Origin: Micavibrio sp.
GTDB lineage: Bacteria; Pseudomonadota; Alphaproteobacteria; Micavibrionales; Micavibrionaceae
Length of the DNA: 64,000 bases
Assembly: GCA_021604545.1 (NCBI GenBank)
Contig: BQJE01000002.1
Location: 186,001 to 250,000 of the forward strand
Direction of reading: 5' to 3'
This document shows positions 54,185 through 63,011 of this stretch, one piece after another. The translations under genes were made by a program, and so were the position numbers. The notes beneath the pieces are model-generated. The model was not told the DNA's origin, did not search any database, and was given only the letters and a program-made list of their open reading frames with translations. Every line of letters starts with the position of its first letter. Within the stretch, counting starts at the first letter, position 1.

Positions 54185-54458
54185 AGGGCTCAAATTCCTT
54201 CCTAACAAGAGATTTTGTAACGATATGACAGCAAATCTACGGCGTCAAACAGGTTTGAAAGTGGGTAAACACTTCCGTGCACCTGTTTTCCTGGTATCTT
54301 TACTGTCATATCGTTACCCTTCGGGCGCTGTAAATTTTTGTGCCTGTTTGCTCAAACCGCTTGACCGTAGCTATGGCTATGGACGTGCGCGGTTTTTACA
54401 AACATTCATCAAAAATTTTCTTTGCGCAAAATCCGTGTGAGGAAGGAATTTGAGCCCT
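54185..54458. other. Large folded intergenic element, three-way junction candidate
   Basis: Perfect 19-base arms at 54185-54203 and 54440-54458 are inverted copies. Inside, GATTTT (54211-54216) pairs with AAAATC (54428-54433). Hairpin A closes with GTAACGATATGACAG (54217-54231) and CTGTCATATCGTTAC (54303-54317), with AAACAGGT/ACCTGTTT within. Hairpin B closes with AAATTTTTG (54332-54340) and CAAAAATTT (54410-54418), with TGTTTG/CAAACA and AAACCGC/GCGGTTT within. All pairings are nested. The right arm holds the ribosome site and TTG start of the DUF2007 gene. It could be a structured leader, an independent RNA or a MITE-like insertion. Confidence 0.75.
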
Positions 54459-54704
54459 GCAGTTTTTTGCTGTATTCGTAAGGATGTGAAAGAAATTTAC
54501 CGCAGTGATGATCCTTTTAAGATATCCATGGTTAAAACCTTGCTGGAGGATCGTGGGTTGTTTTGTGCCGTGTTTGATGAACATACAGGCGGCTTATATA
54601 ATGGCCTGGCCAATATTGCGCCACGTTTGATGGTGTCCGATGATGATGTGGAGCAGGCGCTAGAGATTATCAAGGGTGCTGAAGATCAGGGCGCTGAGCC
54701 CTGA
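54450..54704 (+). CDS. DUF2007-family small protein
   Basis: An 84-residue protein, probably from TTG 54450 with AGGAAGGAA just upstream; GTG 54486 is the alternative. The DUF2007 fold is indicated by VKEIYRSDDPFKISMVKTLL and the FDEHTGG turn. Members are thought to be signal-transduction-like but are uncharacterised. Its ribosome site and start lie in the right arm of the structured element at 54185-54458, so folding would hide them. It converges with the gene at 54686, 19 bases overlapping. Confidence 0.85.
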   Translation: MSPAVFCCIRKDVKEIYRSDDPFKISMVKTLLEDRGLFCAVFDEHTGGLYNGLANIAPRLMVSDDDVEQALEIIKGAEDQGAEP

Positions 54705-55162
54705 TTTTGGAATGAAGATTCCTTCTCTTTAAGGCTTTTCTCTTGTGATGCTTTCGGACCGCTTACATTTATCGATTTCATACCACCGCGATTTTCTTTA
54801 TTCTTCTGATATTGCTGAATAAGTCCCGCCAGTCCAGTGAGCTTTGGTTGTTCAACTTGTGCGGGTTTGGTTTCTGAGGCGGCTTCTATTTCTTTGGGTG
54901 GGTTTTGTTCTTTTTCTTGTTCGCCAGCTGCAAGAGACTTGTATCTCTTCCAGACCTGTTCGGATGGTGTCCCTTGTTCTTCGGTGTCCTCAGATTTCTT
55001 CAGGTCTTTATTTTTGTATTCAATACTTCTGAGATTCATATTTTTCTGCTTATGGCCCATGGTTGTGTACATCATGGAGGAACGCTTCTTCTCACCTGCG
55101 AATGCTTGGTCAAAAGAAAAAGTAAGAAAAATGGCTAGAATTATGAACTTGGTGATTGTCAT
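54686..55162 (-). CDS. Exported hypothetical protein, Lys/Glu/Gln-rich
   Basis: A 158-residue protein with a signal peptide (MTITKFIILAIFLTFSFDQA) and a mature part that is hydrophilic and likely disordered apart from short helices. No family recognised. ATG 55162 gives a normal signal peptide. Its start overlaps an ATG of the divergent acetyltransferase (CATG). The 3' end overlaps the DUF2007 gene. Confidence 0.5.
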   Translation of the reverse strand: MTITKFIILAIFLTFSFDQAFAGEKKRSSMMYTTMGHKQKNMNLRSIEYKNKDLKKSEDTEEQGTPSEQVWKRYKSLAAGEQEKEQNPPKEIEAASETKPAQVEQPKLTGLAGLIQQYQKNKENRGGMKSINVSGPKASQEKSLKEKESSFQNQGSAP

Positions 55163-55172
55163 GAGATTCTCT

Positions 55173-55703
55173 ATGTTTAGCCCTATGGTAGGCGAAAATA
55201 TAGCAATACGCCAGATTGAAAACGGTGAGGCCGACGCACTTTGGGCTCTGGTGGACGCGCTCGGCCATGCCAAGGATGTGGATTATTTCGAGAAGTGTCT
55301 GGCTTTGCAGGCGGCGGGCAAGCGTTTGCTGTTTATGGCCTCACTGGATGAGCGCGATTCCGGATATTGTATTTTGAACTGGGAGCCGAAATACGGCATG
55401 TTTCGTAAGCTGGCTATCCCTGAGATTCAGGATTTGAATGTGCTGCAGGAGCAGCGCAAACAGGGAATCGGCACGGCCATGATTCACTATTGCGAGGAAC
55501 TGACACGGGGCAAAGGAATTGAGCGGATGGGGATCGGTGTCGGGTTGGATAGATCCTACGGCGCCGCGCAAAGACTGTACACTAAGCTGGGCTACGTGCC
55601 AGACGGAAATGGTGTCACTTATGACCGGAAATTGCTCTCTTACGGGGAGTCCCGCCCTCTGGACGATAATTTATGCTTGATGATGGTGAAAAGCTTGATT
55701 TAA
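55173..55703 (+). CDS. GNAT-family N-acetyltransferase
   Basis: A 176-residue acetyltransferase. IAIRQIENGEADALWALVDAL opens the fold, and the acetyl-CoA-binding loop is EQRKQGIGTAMIHYCEEL, with YGAAQRLYTKLGYVPDG near the C-terminus. Substrate unknown. ATG 55161 (overlapping the divergent gene's start codon), 55173 and 55185 are all possible; none has a clear ribosome site. Confidence 0.8.
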   Translation: MFSPMVGENIAIRQIENGEADALWALVDALGHAKDVDYFEKCLALQAAGKRLLFMASLDERDSGYCILNWEPKYGMFRKLAIPEIQDLNVLQEQRKQGIGTAMIHYCEELTRGKGIERMGIGVGLDRSYGAAQRLYTKLGYVPDGNGVTYDRKLLSYGESRPLDDNLCLMMVKSLI

Positions 55704-55789
55704 GGCGTTAATTTTCTTGTGAAAACCGCGGTAAATATGCTAAATACCGCTAACATCAAGCGTTTTTAAGCCATGAGGAAAGGTCATTC

Positions 55790-58501
55790 ATGAGCAAATG
55801 GGTCTATAGTTTCGGGGCGGATCACAATGAAGGTGATACGACCATGCGTAATTTGCTGGGGGGCAAGGGCTCCAACCTGGCCGAAATGGCCTCGCTTGGT
55901 TTGCCGGTGCCCCCTGGGTTTACCATTACGACAGAAGTTTGTACCCATTATTACGATAATGAAGAATCCTATCCTGCGGAGCTTACCGATCAGGTTGAGA
56001 CGGCTCTGGCCCAGATCGAACAATCCATGGACATGAAATTTGGTGATGCTGAAAATCCATTGCTGGTGTCTGTGCGTTCCGGTGCCCGTGTTTCCATGCC
56101 GGGGATGATGGATACGGTTCTTAATCTTGGTTTGAATGATGAAACGGTGGCCGGGCTGGCGAAGCAGTCGGGTGATCCGCGCTTTGCCTGGGATTCATAT
56201 CGGCGTTTTGTTCAGATGTATGGCGATGTTGTGCTGGGTGTTGATCATCATGACTTTGAAGATGTGATAGATACGCATAAGCGCGATAATGGCATCACAC
56301 AGGATACCGATGTAACAGCCGAAGGCTGGCAGGAGATTGTCGGAGAATATAAAAAGCTGGTTGAAAAGGAACTCGGCAAGCCGTTCCCGTCTGATCCGAA
56401 AGAGCAGCTTTGGGGTGCGATCGGCGCGGTGTTTAGCTCCTGGATGGTGCCGCGCGCGGTGACGTATAGAAAAATTCATGAAATTCCTGGAAGCTGGGGC
56501 ACCGCCGTCAATGTGCAGTCGATGGTCTTTGGCAATATGGGTGAAGATTGTGCGACCGGCGTGGCGTTTACGCGCGATCCATCAACGGGCGAGAATTATT
56601 TCTACGGCGAATATTTGATCAATGCGCAGGGCGAGGATGTTGTTGCTGGTATTCGTACGCCGCAATCGCTCACCAAGTACGGCCGCGAAAGAGAGGGCAG
56701 CAATTTACCGTCGATGGAAGAGTCAATGCCGGATGTTTTTGGTCAGCTTGATGATGTGCGTTTGCGTTTGGAAAAGCACTATCATGATGTACAGGACTTG
56801 GAATTCACCGTGCAAAAAGGCAAGCTATTCATGCTTCAGACCCGTGCCGGTAAACGTACAGCCAAAGCAGCACTTAAGATTGCCGTTGATATGGTTGAAG
56901 AGAACCTGATTACGCAGGAAGAGGCGCTGCTGCGGGTTGACCCGCAAAGCCTTGACCAACTTTTACACCCAACACTGGATCCAAAGGCGAGCAAGAATAT
57001 TATTGCCAAAGGTCTACCGGCATCACCCGGCGCGGCGAGTGGCAAGATTGTATTTACGGCTGATGAAGCTGAAACCAAAAGCCATGCGGGCGAGAGCGTT
57101 ATTCTTTGCCGTCAGGAAACATCACCGGAAGATATTCACGGCATGTATGCGGCGGCCGGAATTTTGACATCACGCGGCGGCATGACCAGTCACGCGGCGG
57201 TTGTAGCGCGCGGTATGGGCAAGCCTTGTGTTGCTGGCGCCGGTGAGCTGCATATTGATGCGAAGGCGCGGATGATCCGTGTCGGTGAACATGATATCAA
57301 AGAAGGCGATATTTTGACGATTGACGGTTCGACCGGTGAAGTAATTTTGGGCGCGGTGGCAACGATACAGCCCGAGATGTCCGGTGATTTTGGCACGTTG
57401 ATGGCTTGGGCAGATGAGCGCCGCAGAATGAATGTACGCACCAATGCGGAAACCCCCCTGGATGCCAAGACAGCTGTGGATTTTGGCGCGGAGGGGATTG
57501 GGCTGTGCCGGACCGAGCATATGTTCTTTGAGGCCTCACGCATTCAAAATGTGCGCGAGATGATCTTTGCGACCAAGGAAGCGGAGCGCCGCGCGGCGCT
57601 CGATAAATTGTTGCCAGAGCAGCGCAGCGATTTTGTAGCGTTGTTTAAAATTATGGCCGGATTGCCGATTACAGTGCGTTTGCTTGACCCGCCGTTGCAT
57701 GAATTTTTACCGCATGAAGAGGCGGATATCGATCAGTTTGCGGCCACGGCCAGCATTGATCCGGAAATTGTACGTCGGCGTTTAGATGATCTGAAGGAAA
57801 CAAATCCGATGCTTGGCCATCGTGGCTGCCGTTTGGGAATTACGTATCCGGAAATTTACGAGATGCAGGCGCGGGCAATTTTTGAGGCTGCACTTGAGGT
57901 GGATGAGAATGAAGGCGAAAGCGTTTTGCCCGAGATTATGATCCCGTTGGTGGCGACGCGCAAAGAGCTTGCGATGATGCGTGAGGCGGTAGAACGTACG
58001 GCCGAAGCGGTATTCGAGGAAAAGGGCAAGAGGATCGACTATATCGTTGGCACAATGATTGAGCTGCCGCGCGCCGCCCTGACAGCAAATGAAATTGCAG
58101 AATGTGCGGATTTCTTTAGCTTCGGTACCAATGATTTGACGCAAACGACACTGGGAATGAGCCGTGATGACGCATCAAGTTTCCTGCCGGCTTATGTTGG
58201 TCATGGAATTTTTGAGCGCGACCCGTTTTCGTCTATCGATGTTGAGGGGGTTGGACGTTTGATCAGTGTTGCCGTTCATGGTGGTCGCCAAACAAACGCA
58301 AATATCAAGCTTGGTATTTGTGGTGAACATGGTGGCGATCCGGCGTCAATCGCATTTTGTGAACAAATCGGGTTGGATTACGTGTCCTGTTCCCCTTACC
58401 GCGTGCCGATTGCCAAGCTGGCCGCTGCGCAATCAGCAATCAAGGAGGGGCAGAGCAAGACCGTCCCTTTTCAGGATAAAAAAATGGCTGCGGCAGAGTA
58501 A
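55790..58501 (+). CDS. ppdK: Pyruvate phosphate dikinase
   Basis: A 903-residue enzyme interconverting pyruvate, ATP and phosphate with PEP, AMP and pyrophosphate. The catalytic His lies in GGMTSHAAVVARGMGKPC, and the C-terminal PEP domain has the catalytic Cys in CGEHGGDPAS. The N-terminal ATP-grasp starts with GGKGSNLAEMASLGLPVPPG. Length is normal. ATG 55790 follows AGGAAAGG. Confidence 0.97.
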   Translation: MSKWVYSFGADHNEGDTTMRNLLGGKGSNLAEMASLGLPVPPGFTITTEVCTHYYDNEESYPAELTDQVETALAQIEQSMDMKFGDAENPLLVSVRSGARVSMPGMMDTVLNLGLNDETVAGLAKQSGDPRFAWDSYRRFVQMYGDVVLGVDHHDFEDVIDTHKRDNGITQDTDVTAEGWQEIVGEYKKLVEKELGKPFPSDPKEQLWGAIGAVFSSWMVPRAVTYRKIHEIPGSWGTAVNVQSMVFGNMGEDCATGVAFTRDPSTGENYFYGEYLINAQGEDVVAGIRTPQSLTKYGREREGSNLPSMEESMPDVFGQLDDVRLRLEKHYHDVQDLEFTVQKGKLFMLQTRAGKRTAKAALKIAVDMVEENLITQEEALLRVDPQSLDQLLHPTLDPKASKNIIAKGLPASPGAASGKIVFTADEAETKSHAGESVILCRQETSPEDIHGMYAAAGILTSRGGMTSHAAVVARGMGKPCVAGAGELHIDAKARMIRVGEHDIKEGDILTIDGSTGEVILGAVATIQPEMSGDFGTLMAWADERRRMNVRTNAETPLDAKTAVDFGAEGIGLCRTEHMFFEASRIQNVREMIFATKEAERRAALDKLLPEQRSDFVALFKIMAGLPITVRLLDPPLHEFLPHEEADIDQFAATASIDPEIVRRRLDDLKETNPMLGHRGCRLGITYPEIYEMQARAIFEAALEVDENEGESVLPEIMIPLVATRKELAMMREAVERTAEAVFEEKGKRIDYIVGTMIELPRAALTANEIAECADFFSFGTNDLTQTTLGMSRDDASSFLPAYVGHGIFERDPFSSIDVEGVGRLISVAVHGGRQTNANIKLGICGEHGGDPASIAFCEQIGLDYVSCSPYRVPIAKLAAAQSAIKEGQSKTVPFQDKKMAAAE

Positions 58502-58521
58502 AGTCAAAGGGATTTTTTCTT

Positions 58522-58608
58522 GTGACAGATAAACAGCCCAAGGACGATAACAAAACTTTTGATATGCGCCATATTTTCAACCGCTGGGATTTGCTGCTGG
58601 CTAGCTAA
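58522..58608 (+). CDS. Very small ORF after ppdK
   Basis: A 28-codon ORF from GTG 58522 to TAA 58608, with AAAGGGA about ten bases upstream, encoding a charged peptide ending RWDLLLAS. A rho-independent terminator overlaps its stop. It could be a genuine small gene co-transcribed with ppdK or part of its untranslated tail. Confidence 0.3.
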   Translation: MTDKQPKDDNKTFDMRHIFNRWDLLLAS

Positions 58609-58620
58609 TTAGCCTTTTTT
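58599..58620 (+). terminator. Rho-independent terminator of ppdK
   Basis: GGCTA (58599-58603) pairs with TAGCC (58610-58614) around GCTAAT and is followed by six Ts. It closes the ppdK transcript about 100 bases after the stop. Confidence 0.8.
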
Positions 58621-58674
58621 CTATCGTGGTATATTTTTGTTGCGCATAGCAAAATTTATCTGTAAATAAAGCTT

Positions 58675-59304
58675 ATGCAAAATACAATTATATATTTAAT
58701 AGGGTATCCCGGAGTAGGGAAGTACACGACAGGAAAAGCAATAGCAGACAAAACTGAAGGTGTCTTACTTGATAACCAGCTTACAGCTATGCCGCTTTTT
58801 ACTGTTATGGCGCACGATACTTCAAAAGGCGATTGCCCTCACATAGAAAAATTATATGAAAAATACCATCAGATTGCCGCTCAGGTATTTGAGATGATGC
58901 AATATGCCCCTCCAGCACTCAATTATGTTCTTACAGATGTATTGCTAAATGATAGTGCAGGGCATGAACATTTTAATAGGGTCCAGGATATGGCCAAAGC
59001 TAGAAATAGTTTTTTTCTTCCAGTATTACTTACATGTGAAAATGACGTTTTAATAAATAGAGTTTCATCATCGGAGCGTGTATCACGTTTTAAGTTGGCG
59101 AATACAGAGGTAGCAAGAGGATTCATTTCGTCAAAAAAACTTTTTAATCCTCGGCACTCAAACATGATGGTATTAAATAATACAGGGTCTTCGCCAGAGT
59201 CGAATGCCGAAATAATTATTGAGCAAGCAAGAAAAATTCAGAATGGGTGCGCACATCATATGAACACGTTTTATAGGGAACATAAGTCTCTGAATAAAGG
59301 GTAG
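58675..59304 (+). CDS. P-loop kinase-like protein, AT-rich
   Basis: A 209-residue protein beginning with a Walker A loop GYPGVGKYTTGKAI at residues 9-22, preceded by a beta strand (TIIYLI), as in shikimate-, chloramphenicol- and adenylate-kinase-type small-molecule kinases. No Walker B or specificity motif was recognised with certainty. The gene is clearly richer in A/T than ppdK or ygfZ next to it, suggesting acquisition. ATG 58675 has no convincing ribosome site. Confidence 0.65.
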   Translation: MQNTIIYLIGYPGVGKYTTGKAIADKTEGVLLDNQLTAMPLFTVMAHDTSKGDCPHIEKLYEKYHQIAAQVFEMMQYAPPALNYVLTDVLLNDSAGHEHFNRVQDMAKARNSFFLPVLLTCENDVLINRVSSSERVSRFKLANTEVARGFISSKKLFNPRHSNMMVLNNTGSSPESNAEIIIEQARKIQNGCAHHMNTFYREHKSLNKG

Positions 59305-59328
59305 GCTGATCTTTTGAATTTTTTATAC

Positions 59329-60018
59329 TTATTCCCTAATCAGCGCCAATCCAATATCGCCGCAGCTGGAGCGGAGTTCGGCTTTATCGGGCAGAGAGCC
59401 GAGTTGTACGGTTTGTAGATGCTTCTTCCCCAAGCCGCGATGATGCATGCGGGCGGTGAGTTCCTGGCCTACGTAACATCCTTTCTCATACGAAACGCCG
59501 TTCCATCTTTCGATGTTGGCCTCATCCAGCGTTGATTTTCCCGGGATCATGTCACGGCTGCCGTCGGGGATGCCAAGTTTGATGCGGTGTATGTCCCATT
59601 CTTCGAAAGGTTTTTCTTCCAGCCCATCAGGCTTTTCGAAAGAACGATAGCCCATTTCCGGATCGCGCGGATCTGTATAACCAGGTGTGTTTTGATTACC
59701 AAAAATTACATAGACGGGAACGTCCTCTTCGACAGAAATTTGAACATCGGCGCGCAGGCGGTATTTGTTTAGCCGTTCGAATAAATCCTGCGCGCGGATA
59801 TCGCCTTCGCATTCCAGCAGGGTAAAGCGATCCCCATCACTAATAAAAAAATCATGGAGGAATTTTCCTTGCGGCGTCAGCAGGCAGGCGTAAAGGGCTT
59901 TGCCCGGCTCAAGCTTTTCGATGTCATTGGTAATCAGCCCCTGCAGGAAATCATGACGGTCATCTCCCTCAAGATGAATTAGGCCGCGGTTTGGGAGTTT
60001 TGTGAAGAAGGCATCCAT
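59329..60018 (-). CDS. ygfZ: YgfZ/GcvT-like folate-binding protein
   Basis: A 229-residue tetrahydrofolate-binding protein that supports repair or assembly of Fe-S clusters. The family motif KGCYVGQELTARMHHRG is present with the conserved Cys. It is shorter than E. coli YgfZ (326), as usual in alphaproteobacteria. It is the downstream gene of a lipoprotein gene on the same strand, 15 bases apart. Confidence 0.93.
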   Translation of the reverse strand: MDAFFTKLPNRGLIHLEGDDRHDFLQGLITNDIEKLEPGKALYACLLTPQGKFLHDFFISDGDRFTLLECEGDIRAQDLFERLNKYRLRADVQISVEEDVPVYVIFGNQNTPGYTDPRDPEMGYRSFEKPDGLEEKPFEEWDIHRIKLGIPDGSRDMIPGKSTLDEANIERWNGVSYEKGCYVGQELTARMHHRGLGKKHLQTVQLGSLPDKAELRSSCGDIGLALIRE

Positions 60019-60033
60019 GAAAGGAAACCTATC

Positions 60034-60570
60034 TTATTCGTTCAGATTGTCAAAATCGCCGCGTGGCTTTTCTTTTTTCTTTTTGATCTTGCCGGATGTG
60101 TCGTACTCATCACGGGTGGCGACATGGTGGCGCAGATAGTTCATTTTTGCTTCTTCAGAAACATCATAGGGGACATATTTTGTACGTTCCCAGCCTTTGG
60201 CCAGCATGCAGGTCTCAAAGTCGTGATAGTCACTATGTTCGGCGAACATAGCGCCCATGCGTTCGGGCTCATCCCAGCCATCGGCTCTGGTCTCATAGTC
60301 GGGGTCAAGAATACGGCCGTGGGGATCAGCAGGTATAGCACCTTTGAGTGACCCGAGCTTCTCAAGCTCACGCAGCTCGGTGACGCAGCGTGAAATATCA
60401 CGGTTGAGGACTTGCTGTGCTTTTGGCCCGCGCAACCACGTGGCTGAAGACGCACTCACTCTTTGCCAGTACTGGCTGTTATCAATATCTCTTTTGGGTT
60501 CGCTCTGGCAGGCGGAAAGGCCCAGCAGAACTGTTAAGCCAAGAATGACGGGAGCGCGTTTTATTTGCAT
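60034..60570 (-). CDS. Hypothetical lipoprotein
   Basis: A 178-residue protein with a signal peptide ending in the lipobox LSAC. The mature part is polar with two Cys (ISRCVTE, FETCMLAKG) that may pair, and a basic C-terminus (KIKKKKEKPRG). No family recognised. It precedes ygfZ on the same strand. Confidence 0.6.
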   Translation of the reverse strand: MQIKRAPVILGLTVLLGLSACQSEPKRDIDNSQYWQRVSASSATWLRGPKAQQVLNRDISRCVTELRELEKLGSLKGAIPADPHGRILDPDYETRADGWDEPERMGAMFAEHSDYHDFETCMLAKGWERTKYVPYDVSEEAKMNYLRHHVATRDEYDTSGKIKKKKEKPRGDFDNLNE

Positions 60571-60646
60571 GAGGAGGTCTTGAGTTGGTTGAACACATGA
60601 TTACCCACGAATCATAGCAAGAGAGCGGCGGCGGCTCAATGACGAT

Positions 60647-62443
60647 TTACGGCGTCTGCTGATCCATCCACCATGTTTCCAGCACCATGCCATATAAGGG
60701 AATCTTCTCCGGGCGGCTAATAGGGCTCCAATAGGCGGCATAATCCTTGCCTGCGTAGTAAAGTGGTATCATGTAATGGCCGTGGGTAAGGATACGGTCA
60801 AGCGCTCTGACGCGCCCGACAAGGTCTTCACGGCTTTTGGCGTTGGCGATAGACATCGAAATCGAATCGACAGCTTCGTTGCAAATACCGGCAAAATTCC
60901 ACCGGGCAGGCTCTTTGGCGGCATCGCATCCCCAATATAGGATTTGCTCTGTGCCGGGGGAAAGGGAAGAGCGCCAGAAATAAAGCGTCATGTCAAAGTC
61001 GTATTCGTTGAGGCGGCCACGATAAGCGGCTGAATCAAGAATGCGGATTGTGGGCATGATTCCCATTTTTTCAAGGGCACGCCTGAAATGTAGGGTGAGT
61101 TTTTCATCTCCCGGGGCGCCGAGAAGTATTTCAAAATGAAGCTGTTGGCCGTCTTTCATGCGCTGGCCGTTTTCAACAACCCAGCCTGCTTCTTTCAGGA
61201 GGGCATCGGCTGCACGCATATTTGCACGAATTTGCTCGGGGCCCGCGGAGATCGGGGCTTTATAGGCGGGGCCGAAGACTTCAGGGGATAGTACATCCGT
61301 CCAGACTTGCAGTACGCCGTGCTGCATCTCATCAGGTTCCCCTGTGGCGGCCAGTTCGGAATTGGGGAAGAAGCTTTCAATTCGTTTGTATTCGCCGTGG
61401 AAAAGATTTTCATTGGCCCACTCAAAATCAAACAGCAAATCGAACGCTTTGCGAACACGGATATCGTCGAAAGGGGCGCGCCGTGTGTTGAAGATAAAAG
61501 CACGCACACGCTCGGGGCGGCCATGGGTTAGGGTGTCCAGTTTAACTTTCTGCTCGGTAGCGGCGGGAAAGTCGTAAACGCTGGCCCATTTTCCGGCATC
61601 CCATTCGCGGCGCAGATTTGTATTGCCTGTTTTAAAGGCTTCAAAAGAGACGCTATCATCCCGGTAATACTCGTAAACTATACGTTCAAAGTTGTGATGG
61701 CCGACATTGGTGAGAAGGTCTGCTGCCCAGTAATCAGGATTACGCTCATAGACAATGCGGCGACCAGGTTCAAATTCAGCAATACGATACGGACCGTTTA
61801 ATAAAGGCTTGTCCAGTATGGTTGAATCAAAGGGTTTGCCTTGTTCTATCCGCTCACCCCAGTATTTTTTCGAGAGCACTGGCATCATCGCAATAATCAT
61901 CGCTGTTTCCTGATCATAGCCCTCGCCGAAACTAAAATGGATAACGGTTTTGCCGCGCTTTTCAACACTTTCAACCAGGCGGTAAATGTTACGCATATTG
62001 GGCCGGCCGTGATCACGCAGGGTTTCAAAGGAAAAGATCACGTCATCTGCTGTGATCGGACTACCATCATGAAAACGTGCATCGGTGTTTAAATCTATGG
62101 TGATGGAAGAGCGATCTTCGGGGACAACGGCTTTTTTGGCAATTAGAGGGTACATTGTGAAGGGTTCATCCCAGACGCGGGCCATGAGCCGATCATAGAC
62201 AAGATTCAGGCCAGCCGCGGCTTTGCCCTTAATGGAATAAGGGTTGAGCGTGTCAAAAGTGCCGATTTCCGACATGCGTAGTGTGCCGCCCTTGGGGGCG
62301 TCCGGGTTGGTGTAATCGAGATGGGTGGCCTCTGTGTCATATTTGGGCTTGCCATGCATGGCCAGGCCCGTGTAATCAGCAGCATGCAGGGGCGTGGCCC
62401 AAAGAAAGAAGACGGTAAGAAAAACCGGGATATAATAGATCAT
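60647..62443 (-). CDS. Extracellular solute-binding protein, family 5 (peptide type)
   Basis: A 598-residue periplasmic binding protein of the YejA/oligopeptide ABC-transporter type. A signal peptide (MIYYIPVFLTVFFLWATPLHA) precedes AMHGKPKYDTEATHLDY and the family hallmarks GGTLRMSEIGTFDTLNPYS and FHDGSPITADDVIFSFE. The transporter permease and ATPase genes are not adjacent. The start overlaps that of the divergent macro-domain gene in CATG. Confidence 0.9.
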   Translation of the reverse strand: MIYYIPVFLTVFFLWATPLHAADYTGLAMHGKPKYDTEATHLDYTNPDAPKGGTLRMSEIGTFDTLNPYSIKGKAAAGLNLVYDRLMARVWDEPFTMYPLIAKKAVVPEDRSSITIDLNTDARFHDGSPITADDVIFSFETLRDHGRPNMRNIYRLVESVEKRGKTVIHFSFGEGYDQETAMIIAMMPVLSKKYWGERIEQGKPFDSTILDKPLLNGPYRIAEFEPGRRIVYERNPDYWAADLLTNVGHHNFERIVYEYYRDDSVSFEAFKTGNTNLRREWDAGKWASVYDFPAATEQKVKLDTLTHGRPERVRAFIFNTRRAPFDDIRVRKAFDLLFDFEWANENLFHGEYKRIESFFPNSELAATGEPDEMQHGVLQVWTDVLSPEVFGPAYKAPISAGPEQIRANMRAADALLKEAGWVVENGQRMKDGQQLHFEILLGAPGDEKLTLHFRRALEKMGIMPTIRILDSAAYRGRLNEYDFDMTLYFWRSSLSPGTEQILYWGCDAAKEPARWNFAGICNEAVDSISMSIANAKSREDLVGRVRALDRILTHGHYMIPLYYAGKDYAAYWSPISRPEKIPLYGMVLETWWMDQQTP

Positions 62444-63011
62444 GGATATAGTGATAACAGAGCAGAACCGGCGTTCCAACCCTCTTTCGGGCCGTATAAA
62501 ACTTGTGCAGGGGAATATTGCGCAGCAGGACGTTGATGCCATTATATCTCTGATTCCACAAAATCTGGAATATCGTGGCCAAGTGAATAATGAGTTGCTG
62601 AAGGATGCTGGAGAGCAACTCGACGAGTTTATTCTGGAGAATATTTATAAGCCCCGGGTGGGAGATGTTTATGCGGTGCCAGGTTTTGGCTTGCCTTGTG
62701 AGCATGTCCTGTTTGGTATCACACCGGATTGGCGAAATGATTTTGATCGTGAGGATGGGCACCTCCTTAAGGTGCTGCGCAAAACTTTAGAGTTGGCACG
62801 GGGGATGGGGTTGACAAGAATTGCCCTGCCGCCGCTGGCGTCTGGAAAGAATGGTTTCCCCAAGCAACGTGCGGCACGTTTGATTGTTCAGGCCATCGAA
62901 AATCGTCTGGATGAAGATTTTGATGAAATCCGCATTGTTTGTGTTGCCGACCGAACGCTTAGAGTTTTTGAGGAGCGGTTACAGGCTGTGGGCTGGACTG
63001 GGATGGTTTAA
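62442..63011 (+). CDS. Macro-domain protein
   Basis: A 189-residue protein built of a single macro domain that binds ADP-ribose-type ligands. IKLVQGNIAQQDVDAIIS and LPPLASGKNGFPKQRA are the family strand and loop. It may hydrolyse ADP-ribose esters; the active residues are not certain. ATG 62442 overlaps the start codon of the divergent binding-protein gene; GTG 62451 is possible. It converges with the kinase gene by four bases. Confidence 0.85.
   Translation: MDIVITEQNRRSNPLSGRIKLVQGNIAQQDVDAIISLIPQNLEYRGQVNNELLKDAGEQLDEFILENIYKPRVGDVYAVPGFGLPCEHVLFGITPDWRNDFDREDGHLLKVLRKTLELARGMGLTRIALPPLASGKNGFPKQRAARLIVQAIENRLDEDFDEIRIVCVADRTLRVFEERLQAVGWTGMV

Noticed and set aside
54060..54440. Plus-strand frame across the ispB-DUF2007 gap
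   Set aside because: It runs through the folded element and the antisense of ispB, with no ribosome site or recognised domain.
55728..55750. GCGGTA/TACCGC inverted repeat ahead of ppdK
   Set aside because: Only six bases per arm, with no T-run or promoter context; too short to call a regulatory site.
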